A stretch of DNA of 32,554 bases from Bimuria novae-zelandiae CBS 107.79. Taxonomy: Eukaryota > Ascomycota > Dothideomycetes > Pleosporales > Didymosphaeriaceae. The stretch covers positions 1-32,554 of the forward strand of contig ML976744.1 in assembly GCA_010015655.1 (NCBI GenBank), written 5' to 3'. How positions within the stretch are numbered: the stretch's first letter is position 1; each line of letters begins with the position of its first letter. Made by a program: the position numbers and the translations under genes. Positions 1 to 8,699 of this stretch are shown here, piece after piece. Under the pieces are notes generated by a model. It was given only the letters and a program-made list of their open reading frames with translations. It had not been told where the DNA came from and made no database searches.

Positions 1-411
1 TAACGTGATCTAAACATGATTTCAGCACTTACATCTTTCTGGTATTGCATCAGCTCAGGCCTGCAGTCATCCCTTCTATCGATACAAGCTCCAAGACGGA
101 ATCGCTTCAGAACTCCAAAATACAATCTACTCTTGTTAACAGATTGCAAAGAGGATCTAATCATGTTTTGGCGTTTACCCTCGAGCTTCCTTAATTCCCC
201 TTGGTTCGTCTGGTTCTCGTACACGAAGCTGTTGGATCTTTGTATATATATCCTCATCAACTTCTGTGTGATAGCACTCGCGAAACGCGTTTGAAAGATG
301 TTCGCAATGTAATATTCCAGTGCAGTTTAGCTTTGTTCGAAAGGCCATTCCTCCAAGAAAATCTGATACCGTACTTCGATCTTTGTACGTGATAGCCTTC
401 GAGTATTGGAA
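1..411. other. no supported gene, left edge
   Basis: I see no convincing gene here. Two overlapping plus-strand ORFs (16-294 and 201-392) have no recognisable domain, overlap each other in different frames and have no supporting splice or start context. The motif aatcatgttt occurs several times in the first 680 bp. A real gene could lie off the left edge. Confidence 0.4.
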
Positions 412-808
412 CTACATCATGTTAGGACTATGATTAGAACATGTTGCATAACAGACCTCTGTCATCCATTTCAGAACCCGATCTTTCTGCAGTGGAGAGT
501 TATCCTCATTTGGAGGTATCTTAATAACGTAGGCAAAACCACCTGGCTTAGTTTTTGGATAATCTGGAACTGCTGAAGCGTACTCTACATCTGTCGCGTA
601 CAGGGGTGGTGTTTGACTATTGCCTGTGGTAAAGACAGTTGGCTCATAAATCATGTTTCAGTTATGATAGAATCATGTTTCAGGGTACTTTGCCTACCTG
701 AACCCACTCCAGGTCCCCACCACCCTCAATACTTAGTGCAGGTATATCACCTATCTCTAGAGGTGAAGGCGCCAATGGGAAAGGGTTGAAGATATGAGTT
801 CCATCCAT
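412..808 (-). CDS. hypothetical protein, possible two-exon gene
   Basis: I do not recognise this protein. An ATG at 808-806 opens 37 codons (begins MDGTHIFNPF) that end at 698, just before a donor gtaggc. A 55-bp intron (697-643) ending in gag would join it in frame to 76 codons running to a stop at 412, giving about 113 residues. The second exon has the motifs KPGGFAYVIKIPP and VLKWMTEVCYATCSN. The gag acceptor is unusual for fungi. The cag acceptor nearby gives a frame that stops after 12 codons. Alternatively the gene is only the 80-codon ORF starting at 654. No signal peptide or membrane segment is visible. Coding status is uncertain. Confidence 0.35.
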
Positions 809-880
809 AATCAGATGTCACAATGATGTTTAGAACGTGTTTACAATGTGATGAGGGAGAAAAGCTCGCTTATTGTCAAT

Positions 881-1040
881 CTGACCTGACTTGAAAATTT
901 TCGCAACGCGCGTTGCCTAACTAGGAAAGGTCAGGTCAGAGACGCTAATTTCAGGTCGTCTTGACCTGAATCCTCCTATTACCGGGTTTTCCGGTCAAAC
1001 TGCCCGATTCGGCAGTCACAAGTTTTGCGTTGAAAACTTA
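881..1040. repeat. cluster of short inverted repeats
   Basis: At least five small fold-back pairs lie in 160 bp: ctgacctgac (881-890) with gtcaggtcag (930-939), gcaacgcgcgttgc (palindrome, about 903-916), ttcaggtc with gacctgaa (950-970), accgg with ccggt (981-995), and aagttttgcgttgaaaactt near 1020-1040. The gacctga word recurs in both orientations. No coding frame explains it. It could be a remnant of a foldback element or a regulatory tract. Confidence 0.5.
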
Positions 1041-1102
1041 CCGCGCAACAAAGATTCGGCGCCTGTCGCGTCTGGAGCACGGACCATACGACATCCCCGC
1101 TA

Positions 1103-1334
1103 CGAGGAGCTCGTTTTTAGTGAGGAATACGCCAAAGTTTTTTCAATGTAACAGTGCTGCATTACAACGGCAATATCAAATATTAATTTATAAAAATTCA
1201 AGTGCTTAAAGAGGTGATTTAGAGCTATTTTCTTATATATTTAACATTTTTTAATAATTATTTTAAAGGGTTTTAATGTTGGGCTGTCAGATCAAAAAAC
1301 CTTGGCATATGCCTCACTAAAATCGAGCTCCTCG
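1103..1334. mobile_element. MITE with about 43-bp terminal inverted repeats and TA target duplication
   Basis: The left end (cgaggagctcgtttttagtg and onward) is the inverse of the right end (cactaaaatcgagctcctcg), with similarity continuing inward for about 43 bp and only a few mismatches. A TA dinucleotide flanks each side (1101-1102 and 1335-1336), as expected for a Tc1/mariner-type insertion. The 232-bp body has no ORF and its centre is AT-rich. The tips are themselves palindromic (cgag-gag-ctcg). It ends 12 bp before the first ATG of the downstream GTPase gene, so it lies in that gene's promoter or leader. No autonomous partner with this TIR is present in the window. Confidence 0.85.
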
Positions 1335-1346
1335 TAACGCATCTTC

Positions 1347-2069
1347 ATGGCAATTAACACCAAGAGCGCTAGCAAAAGCAACCATGAAGCCACTTTGAAG
1401 CTCGTCACCTGCCCTACAGGCCACTTTCAACTCACCGCCATGCCCTACGATCCGTCGCTTCCGCCGCCAGAAGTGAATGTGCTGCTGCTAGGCGACGAGG
1501 AAGTCGGCAAGTCGACCTTCTTATCGCGCCTTTCCCTCGGCATCCGCCCGCACAACGACGACCTGCCGCCGTACTCGCTCCCTACCCTCCGCGATAGCGA
1601 GCAGCCTTTCACCTTTAACGTATCTCTCTACAACCGCGCGTACTCGCTTGCCTTTTCCGACACCTCTTCGCCTACGTCCTATACGCTCCTCCGCCCCGAC
1701 TTCATCGTCCTCTGCTACGACATATCGCGGCGCAGCACGCTTGAATCATTGCGCACACGATGGCTTCCTATTGTCAACGGCCACTTCAACTACGATGAAG
1801 CACTGCCCGTGATGGTACTCGGGCTGAAGCGGGATTTGCGACGAGAGTGGACCGAGGAAGAGAAGAAGGATGGCGGAAGAGGAGAATGCACAATGCCGCA
1901 GGAAGGTCTCGGGCTCGCGACCGAGCTGCTGTGCGATCGATATGGCGAGTGCTCCGCCGTCACGGGAGAGCTGTGCAGGGAAGTGCTCGAGGATGTGGCT
2001 AGGACGTGTGCGAAGACCACAACAGAGAACGGTGCGAAGAGCCAGGGAGCTAGCTGTGGCGTCATGTGA
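1347..2069 (+). CDS. divergent Ras-like small GTPase with C-terminal CaaX box
   Basis: A single-exon frame of 240 codons. Motifs seen: P-loop GDEEVGKST (residues 49-57, fits GxxxxGKS/T), a DTSSP segment at 105-109 where Ras proteins have DxxGQ, VLCYDISRRSTLESL (121-135) typical of the strand and helix after switch II, GLKRDL (159-164) in place of NKxD, and ECSA (201-204) as the G5 motif. The last four residues CGVM are a CaaX prenylation box, so membrane anchoring is likely. The degenerate G3 and G4 suggest altered or lost GTP hydrolysis, or weaker guanine specificity. A second ATG at 1440 sits in a near-ideal context (ccgccatg) and would give 209 residues starting MPYDPSLPPP just ahead of the GTPase fold. 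I consider it the more likely start, since the first ATG lies only 11 bp from the MITE target duplication. Membership of the Ras superfamily is well supported; the subfamily (Rho-like or Ras-like) is not. Confidence 0.82.
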   Translation: MAINTKSASKSNHEATLKLVTCPTGHFQLTAMPYDPSLPPPEVNVLLLGDEEVGKSTFLSRLSLGIRPHNDDLPPYSLPTLRDSEQPFTFNVSLYNRAYSLAFSDTSSPTSYTLLRPDFIVLCYDISRRSTLESLRTRWLPIVNGHFNYDEALPVMVLGLKRDLRREWTEEEKKDGGRGECTMPQEGLGLATELLCDRYGECSAVTGELCREVLEDVARTCAKTTTENGAKSQGASCGVM

Positions 2070-2348
2070 GATTAACAAATTTTCGATGTTGTCGGTCGCA
2101 TATTTAGCCTGCACGGGCAGGTTCGAACGGCTCTTAGAAAAGCCAAACGCAAGCATATCGATTCAATATCTACACAAGACCCTATCCGAACGAACTTTAC
2201 ACAAAAGCAAAATCTCAGCGACCATGTATATACACCGACCCACCCTCCAAGAAACACACTGCGCCCACCTACCCGTCAGGACCAGTTAATCCTCCTCTCC
2301 GTTTCCGGTCGGCGAAATTGACCAATCCTTCTCCGGACCATCATCCGC

Positions 2349-2992
2349 TCACGGATACGGATACACATCCCCCATCTTCTGCAACTGCTCACTATTGATA
2401 TCATCCGCGGCAACATCTGTCATGCACCTAAACTTCCTCCTGCCCTTCGCCAGCTCGAGTTGCCCCGCACCAGCGCCCCCCTGAACATGATTATCGCATG
2501 CATACTCGTCGTCTTCCAGCGGGAAGCAGTACCCGCCCCCCTGCGTGTCCCTGTCCGCGGGGTACATCCAGAAGCCGCCGTCTCGAGCGGGCTTGCCGCG
2601 CGGGTCCTGCTTGTACAGCGTCCAGTGCTGCGTTTTGGAGAACGACATTTCGAACACGTCGATTGCGTGTGCGTCACCGTCGACCGCGCAGCCGGCGCCT
2701 TCGCAGCGGATGCCCCATTTGCCGCCGCTGACGTCGCCACGGGAAGGCCAGCGGACGGCGGGCTGTGAGACTGTTAATGGCGCCTTAATGAGGTTGAGCG
2801 GGTGAGACTTACTTGGTCTAAGTACTTGCAGAGGTCCTTGCCGCTTTCGACACCCCCGAAGATGCGGAATGCGGGGACGTCGTAATTCATTGTCCAGTCC
2901 CTGTAGGAGTCTGCGTAGATGTCGAAGTTGGCGAGTGTGAGCGGCAGGATGGCACTCAGGGCCGCCAACCCGACGCCGGAGTAAAACCTCAT
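2349..2992 (-). CDS. small secreted cysteine-rich protein (two exons)
   Basis: Exon 1 runs 2992-2813 (60 codons). A 50-bp intron (2812-2763, donor gtaagt, acceptor cacag, possible branch site ctcaac) is followed by exon 2 (2762-2349), giving 197 residues with a phase-0 junction. The N-terminus MRFYSGVGLAALSAILPLTLA is a clear signal peptide, probably cut before NFDIY. Six cysteines (residues 55, 80, 85, 139, 149, 173) could form three disulfides. Motifs GxRCEGAGC, IDVFEMSF, HWTLYKQD and GRRKFRC match a fungal secreted family that I recall from dothideomycetes. Its function is unknown to me, and roles as an effector or a cell-wall-associated protein are only inference. No GPI signal or catalytic motif is visible. 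The gene is transcribed towards the GTPase gene, and its upstream region is where the large transposon nest inserted. Confidence 0.85.
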
Positions 2993-3076
2993 GGTTAACT
3001 TTCAACCTTTAATCTTTATTACTCAACCTAGAAGCTTAGTGCCTGGTGGGTTGATAGGGTGCATCGTTGCGCTGGG

Positions 3077-3087
3077 AATATATATAA
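3077..3087 (-). promoter_or_regulatory. possible TATA box of the secreted-protein gene
   Basis: The minus strand reads cttatatatatt here, about 85 bp upstream of the ATG at 2992. Position and sequence fit a fungal TATA element; no other support. Confidence 0.4.
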
Positions 3088-3475
3088 GCAAGGTTGGGGG
3101 AGGGTGGCGATTTGAGGGGTATTGTAGGCCGAATGGGGCATCAATAATGGTCAGGTTACGCTGGGTACAGTTGCTGAATAGAGGGATGAACAGGGGGCGG
3201 ACAAAGCATTGTGACAGTGGGGGTTTTTTCTTTGATGATTCGTAGGGCCTCAATAGCAATGGAGGGTGGTATGACGGTTCATCACACTCATGAGGTTAGC
3301 TGGTTGACTAGTGTTACTATATCTGAGTACACTGACGCGGATGGCAATGGGCAGGTGCAGGCGGAGAATGAGTCGTCTGTTTTGGACAGCGATCCAGGCG
3401 TGGTTCTTATGACTGACTGACGTTGAAGGAGAGAAGACCTAGGGATGGAAGGCGAGTGTTAGAATTGAGATCATA
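3088..3475. other. intergenic flank of the transposon nest
   Basis: Ordinary base composition, with short ORFs on both strands (for example 3023-3259 minus and 3211-3420 plus) that carry no recognisable domain. It ends in the TA target site (3474-3475) of the pogo-like element. In the ancestral chromosome it would have continued at 25103. Confidence 0.5.
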
Positions 3476-3506
3476 CCGTGTCTGTGCGCGCAACGCCCGA
3501 CTTGGC
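3476..3506 (+). repeat. left terminal inverted repeat of the pogo-like element
   Basis: 31 bp starting ccgtgtctgtgcgcgcaacg. It pairs with 25070-25100 at 29 of 31 positions. The two differences are one G/A and one G/C. Confidence 0.9.
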
Positions 3507-3559
3507 AGTATATTAGCAATTGCAAACATAAAGCTCTATAGCTATGGAAAAAATATATT

Positions 3560-4284
3560 ATTACGAGATTTTTTATTAAAGTACTCTTTATATTTATGCG
3601 ATAATTTTATCTTATATATACTTTTTTAGCTAATTAATAAGGTAGCTATAAGAGTTAATTATAATAAGTTATATAATTAAAGTAATATTAAATAACGCGA
3701 TAGTTATGGTAGCCTTAGTATATTATATGTACTTTTAATTTTCAATTATTAGCTTTAAAGCCTTTTTATTACCTTTTTAAAATAATTTTAAAGCTTTTTA
3801 AGCGTTATAAGCTTCTTTTTCGTATTATTGTTTTACTATATATTTAGCTTTTTAGGTAGCTAGCTTAGCTAGCTACTTTTCTCTTTATACGGTTTTTATT
3901 CTTTAGCTTTTCCTTAAATAGATTATTATTATATTAAAGTTATTTTTTTATTAGCTTTTATAGGCTCTTCTTAACGTTTAAGGTCTTTAAATTCTTTATA
4001 TTTTACTTTTACCTCCATTTATGCACATGGTAACTAGAAAATAGCACTTTTATAGTACTCCTCGTGTTGCTATAAAGGCAGAACTCTCCTCTTTATAAAG
4101 TGCTTCGTTTTCTCCCTTAGGACATTCTTTACGCCCTCTGATTTATAGTAGATAAGCTTATTTTAAGCTACTAGGTAGTAAAGGGTGCGGAGAATCTTTT
4201 TTAACTTATAAGAGTATATATCCTTTATAGATCTGCGCACTAGCATTTCTACTTTAGGCTAGTCCCTTCTAGAGTAATATAAAG
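3560..4284 (-). pseudogene. 3' part of RIP-mutated pogo/Fot1 transposase
   Basis: Minus-strand translation shows, with interspersed stops, RRVLPL-stop-QHEEYYKSAIF (about 4036-4110), which resembles the C-terminal region of fungal pogo-family transposases, followed by a lysine/glutamate-rich tail. The same block is present in the second pogo-like element of this window (about 31800-31850). The gene continues upstream at 16904 after removal of Gypsy A. The composition is strongly AT-rich with many TAA/TAG codons, as RIP produces. The rest of this stretch shows no other gene. Confidence 0.65.
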
Positions 4285-4735
4285 TGTTATGAGGCTCTCA
4301 CACCTTATCCGATCCGGGTTAGGGCGGTAAGGTATCGTGGTGCTTTATAGATTATTTAGTAGTATAAGTTGATGCGACACTTAGCGCGAGGCTAGATAAT
4401 CTAATCTTATAATAAAGTAAGATAACTTATTAGTCTATATAGGAGAACGTACTCGCATAGAAGATATATAAGTTAACTACAAGGAGCATAACAAAGGAAA
4501 ATCGTCCTGTATATATATCCTCCTTGTCCCATAGAATCCCACGATGTCCCATATCCTGGCACCGTGGGATCCCATGGGATTTCCTGGGACGTCACGTGAT
4601 CGGAGGGTCACGTGGTCCCACGGTATCCTATAGTCTTGGCGTCTGGGACAACGTGGGACGTTACGTAATCCTGAGGTGGGGCCTAGATGCCGTTATAAGG
4701 CTCTCCGTCCCACCATTAACTTCTGGACCGTAACA
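4285..4735 (-). repeat. LTR of Gypsy A (3' LTR in element orientation)
   Basis: 451 bp, starts tgttatgagg and ends ctggaccgtaaca. It is equal in length to the partner at 16448-16898; the differences I checked are transitions, as RIP gives. The GC-richer half carries two CACGTG words (gtcacgtgat, gtcacgtggt) and ttacgtaa, and a tatatatatcctcc tract. Confidence 0.93.
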
Positions 4736-4845
4736 CTATCCTCCTCCTTCCTCTGCATGTCCTTATGCAGTAGCTAATATCCTCCTAAAGTACCCTCTAT
4801 TATTGTTCTGTTAGAGATTAAATAAATTTAATTAGTTAAACCGCT

Positions 4846-5358
4846 ATAGTGTCCTGCAAATACTACGCGAAGAAGGGCTTAACCTATAAGCTATCTTCTC
4901 TTAAGACGTAGTATAGTAACTGTTATAAAAATAGCGTTGCGAAGTGTAAGCTAGTAGAATTTATAGTTCTAAATTTCTCTTTAATTAATTCTAAGGTGGA
5001 TAGGCTTAAGCGCCTAAAAGAGGTAGTAATAGTTAAAGAAGAGGTAGCTATAGTAGCCCTCTAGGCTACCTATAGTAAAAGAAAAAGGCTATTAAAGTAA
5101 AAGCGTCTACTTAAAGAGCATAAAGGAAAGCTCTTTACTAACTTAATAAAATTTATTAAGGAGATTAAACGTCTTAAGGGGATAGAATTATTAGGCTAAG
5201 ACGTTACTTAATTAGAAGGGGGTCTTATACCTAGCTTCTTTAGCTTAGACTAGTCTATCTATCCTCCGCCCTTTAATCCTAATAATCTTAAATCTTTGGC
5301 CTTAGCTTCTTTAGATGCTCCTAGTGGAACTTCTCTAAGGTCTTTTTATAGTTAGTAA
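4846..5358 (+). pseudogene. accessory opposite-strand ORF of Gypsy A with Zn2Cys6-like cysteine ladder (RIP-mutated)
   Basis: One plus-strand frame stays readable for 171 codons between the polypurine tract and the chromodomain of a minus-strand retrotransposon. It has six internal stops (4909, 5062, 5098, 5197, 5209, 5251), each explainable as a RIP-changed CAA/CAG or TGG. The first codon is ATA, which would be ATG before RIP. Cys or Tyr codons at 4855, 4864, 4885, 4912, 4921 and 4945 have the spacing C-x2-C-x6-C-x8-C-x2-C-x7-C. The three Tyr (TAC/TAT) are one TpG-to-TpA step from Cys. This fits a Zn(II)2Cys6 cluster. It is followed by a Lys/Arg/Leu-rich, probably helical segment (KRKRLLK, KRLLKEHKGKLF) and a PPPFNP tail. 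The 3' end overlaps the chromodomain coding sequence convergently. The same frame is conserved in copy B. I recall similar proteins being common in annotated fungal genomes near transposons; the function is unknown, and a DNA-binding role is inference. Confidence 0.7.
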
Positions 5359-6201
5359 GGTTCCTTGCTAGTTCTTATATATTATAGCTCTCTAGCTATT
5401 CTTTCTATTTTACTAGGTACTTATACTAACGCTTAATCTTTTATAGATCCTTAATTACTTTAACCTCGTACTTCTTGTCTTTAAGTTTAAGTTATATTTC
5501 TAGTTTGGCGCTTGGTGGTGCTAGTTCTAATAATAACTTATAGAAGACTAGGTAGATTCGTGTACCTATAGGTAACTATAGTTTAAAATTAACTAGTCCT
5601 CTAATCTCTTAAATTTTAAATAGTCTTTTTTAAAATTTATCTAGTTTTTTGCTTAGCCTTGTTATTTTAAGATTTTTTTATAAGAGGAGGACTCTATCCC
5701 CCTCTTTAAAGGTTAGTCCCTTAATCCTTTTCTTATTTACCTATATCGCTATCTACTTATTGCGTTGCGTAATATTCTAGCGTAGTATCTTATATAGATC
5801 CCTTATTAGTTTAGCTTTATTAGCTACGTTTTTTGCAATGCTTTGGATGTCTAATAGATCCTGGTGAGTCGTTGGCTCACATCCATAGTTGGCGTAATAT
5901 GGCGAGTACCCCGTCGCCGCCGATCTTGCGCTATTGTATGCTAATTAAGCTGTTAGCAACAGCTTAACCTAATTATCTTAAAGTTTATTTATATATATTT
6001 AGAGATATTATTCTAGCGTCTAGTTCGTACACTCTATTTAGCTATCTATTTTAGGGTAGAAGCTTGTCGTGAGCTTGTGCTTAATCTTAGATTTAGCCGT
6101 AAACGTGTTCTAATATAATAATATAAATATCTTGGCCCTGTCTATAATAAACTTATTAGGTTATCTAACCTATAATATTAGTTCTCGTTCTACTATATAA
6201 G
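5290..6201 (-). pseudogene. Gypsy A integrase C-terminal part and chromodomain
   Basis: Minus-strand translation reads through an integrase catalytic region (KFIIDRAKIF, FTAKSKIKHKLTTSFYPK, AYNSARSAATGYSPYYANYG) and ends in a chromodomain (YKYLVK-stop-KE, ARNLTNYKKTLEKFH) near 5300-5470. Several stops interrupt it. The 5' part of the integrase lies at 11839 onward, because the Copia element is inserted between 6201 and 11839. The chromodomain marks the element as a chromovirus, a clade whose integrase is thought to be directed to heterochromatin. Confidence 0.85.
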
Positions 6202-6582
6202 TGTCAGATTGGAAGGGTAATCTGATAAGATGAAAAGATGATAATTGATTGAGATGAATTAAGGTATGAATTGTGTGTGCTGAATTCTCTGTGTCTAAGA
6301 GGTCTGGGACTCTGCCTTTTATCTTTAGGTTGCCTGCCTAGATATCCCTTGCTTTATCCCTTGCTTTATCCTTACTTTATTCCTTGCGTTATTCCTTGCA
6401 CGTTAAGCGAGGGCGGAATGCGAGGGCGGAATGTAAGGGCGGAATGCAAGGGCGTAAGTGCGCTAGCCTCCTTGCATATGCAAAGGACTATATGGTCGGA
6501 CACACCCCCTTAGCATAGGCGGAATGTACGGGCGTAGGTGCGCCAGCCTCCTTGCAGATGCAAAGGGCCATGTAATTGGACA
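6202..6582 (-). repeat. Copia LTR (3' LTR in element orientation)
   Basis: 381 bp, starts tgtcagattggaag and ends attggaca. It contains short ggcggaatg repeats (6410-6450) and a tandem block of about 75 bp (gtgcgccagcctccttgca and neighbours) present twice. The unit includes acaccccctta, which is also the polypurine tract just outside the LTR. Confidence 0.93.
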
Positions 6583-6639
6583 CACCCCCTTAGCTTGAGC
6601 CTATCCTTAAGCTGGACCTTTCGCATTTGTCCATTATTC

Positions 6640-8150
6640 TAACTTAAAGGCCTCTATCCTCTGCTATAGATCCTGCAGGGTAACCTCTTGATTAGTGATC
6701 TTGTCTGATATATCTTTAAGTCCTAGTTTACTTAGAAACTTACTCTATTTGTTCACAGGCAGGGCCTTTATAAGTCTATCTACGGCCATGTCCTCTAAGC
6801 GTTAATAGTCTACCTTAATTGTTTGTAGTGCGACCTCTTGTCTTAGCTAATAATTATGGATATCTACATAATGGAGCTTAGTCTGTAACTTAGCAATTTC
6901 TTTAGTAACAAGTCGGATTGTTTGCTAATTATTATAATTAATTATAATAAGGGAATTGCTAAGGTTAATCTTTAGCTCCTTTAGTAATCGGGATGTAAAT
7001 AGTGCCTCCTTGGCCACTTGCGATAGTGCTAGTAATTTGGCTTTAGTTATTAATGTAGTAACTGTATCTTGCTTGTTTACTTTCTAGGCGATTAGGCCAC
7101 TAAATAGCTTAATAATGTATCCTTGCGAGCTCTTGCGATCGAGTGTATTGTTGGCAAAGGATGCGTCACTTGCCACTTCTAAAGTATCTACACCCCTAAG
7201 CTGAAGACCTAGTAATCTAGTATTAGCAAGGTAGAGAAGAACTCGATTAGTAGCCACTTAGTACTCTTTGCTTAGGTTAGACAGGAATCGTGATAATCGG
7301 GAACTTGTAAAGGCGATATCTAGTCGAGATGTGACTATAGCATAGAGAATTAATCTAACTTTACGCTGGTATTAATTAATCTTACCTTTACTAGCTAGTC
7401 CTGTCCTTAGAAGTAATTTAATTGAACCTATTAGGGTATTGTGGCGAATCTCATGGTGATTAATAAGGCGCGATATTTTATTAATATATAAAGCTTGTAA
7501 AAGCCAGATCTTTCTGCTTAAGCGGTCCCTAATAATTTTAATTCCTAGAAACCACTGCAGGTCTTTGCCACCCGTAAGTGTGAATTTAGTACCTATTATT
7601 ACAAGAGCAGCTTCAGCAGCCTGCTTTTATAACTTGTTATAGATAATAATAAGGTTATCTACATAGAAGAAGATAATAATGCCATTTTTAATAAGGCAGC
7701 ATGGCTTGTAAGGCACTGTTTTAAAGCTAATATTACGGAGCGTTAATGTAAACTCTCTTTGCTAGAGTAGTGGAGATATGCGCAGTCTATATAGTGCTTT
7801 GTGTAGTTTAAGGACTGTGCCTGCTCGCGAGTAGCCGCGAGGCATTCTTATGTAGATTTCTCTGTCTAGCTTTGCATGGACAAACGCGTTGGTAACGTTG
7901 TGTTAGATAAGCTCTAAGTTAAACCAAGCTATAATTACTATAAGTATATAGAATAATTATCCTGCAAGTGTTGCGGCGTAGGTTTCTTGCAAGGTAAGGT
8001 GCCACTATTAATTGCCTTGCACTACTAGCCTTACTTTACATTTCTGCAATCAATGGTGTTTATCAAATTTGTAGGTATATACCTATATGCAGTCGAGGAT
8101 TTAATAGCCTGCTACCTTTACTAGAGCTGCTGCGATCTTACTCTAAGACT
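6640..8150 (-). pseudogene. Copia reverse transcriptase and RNase H region (RIP-mutated)
   Basis: Minus-strand translation gives NVTNAFVHAKLDREIYIRMP followed by GYSRAGTVLKLHKALY (about 7900-7790), then FFYVDNLIII with the catalytic block at 7653-7670. This is the Copia RT signature, where the family has YVDD. The second Asp is Asn here (codon at 7656-7654), a single G-to-A change, which should inactivate the polymerase. RNase H and the C-terminal part follow towards 6640, with many stops. Confidence 0.85.
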
Positions 8151-8699
8151 TTATTTCCTTATGGCTCTGTAGATGGGAACGTTCTGCTTCCTTCCACATA
8201 TCATAGAGTAGGTGATCTTCGAGCTTGTTTTGGCATGTGGGTGGCTCTAGAAGCACGCTTCAATGTGGCTTCTTACCTAATATAATTATTCGTCGAAGCT
8301 ACGCTTTATTAAGAGCCTTACCTTCGTATTTACCACTACTACTGGCTTCGGTGCCTGCTATAAAGGCTGCGGCCCATAGGTTTATTTGCACCTGCCCTGT
8401 TTGTAATTACTCTATTTACTATATTTAGGGTAGTTTAGCTTAATTGCCTCCTGCCATTAGTTATGCAAGGAGTGTCACTGGCTGCGGCGTTAAGGGAGGC
8501 GTTAGATATTTGTACCTAGCTCTCCTATCTTGCCTGCACTTAGGAGCCTCTTCCTTTGGCGCTTTACTGATTGTCTTATCCTTAAAGAAGGACTTAGTGG
8601 CATACTCTTGTTAAGGTGAGGAAGGTACCTCTACTAATCGTACCTAGGCTACTATTTCTTCTAATGTGCTGTGCATAAGGTTATCTATTAGGTCTTTAG

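Noticed and set aside
1746..2156. Three long ORFs antisense or out of frame to the GTPase gene.
   Set aside because: They overlap a gene with clear GTPase motifs and are explained by its GC-rich codon use.
2420..2805. Several ORFs over the secreted-protein gene on both strands.
   Set aside because: Low-complexity Arg/Ala/Ser translations typical of wrong frames. The spliced minus-strand gene accounts for the region.
4524..4733. A 69-codon ORF in the Gypsy LTR, repeated at 16687-16896.
   Set aside because: It is present only because the LTR block is GC-rich; it is inside the LTR and no protein family is recognisable.
6400..6460. ggcggaatg repeats as a CRISPR-like array.
   Set aside because: Short imperfect LTR tandem repeats in a eukaryotic retrotransposon, without regular unique spacers.
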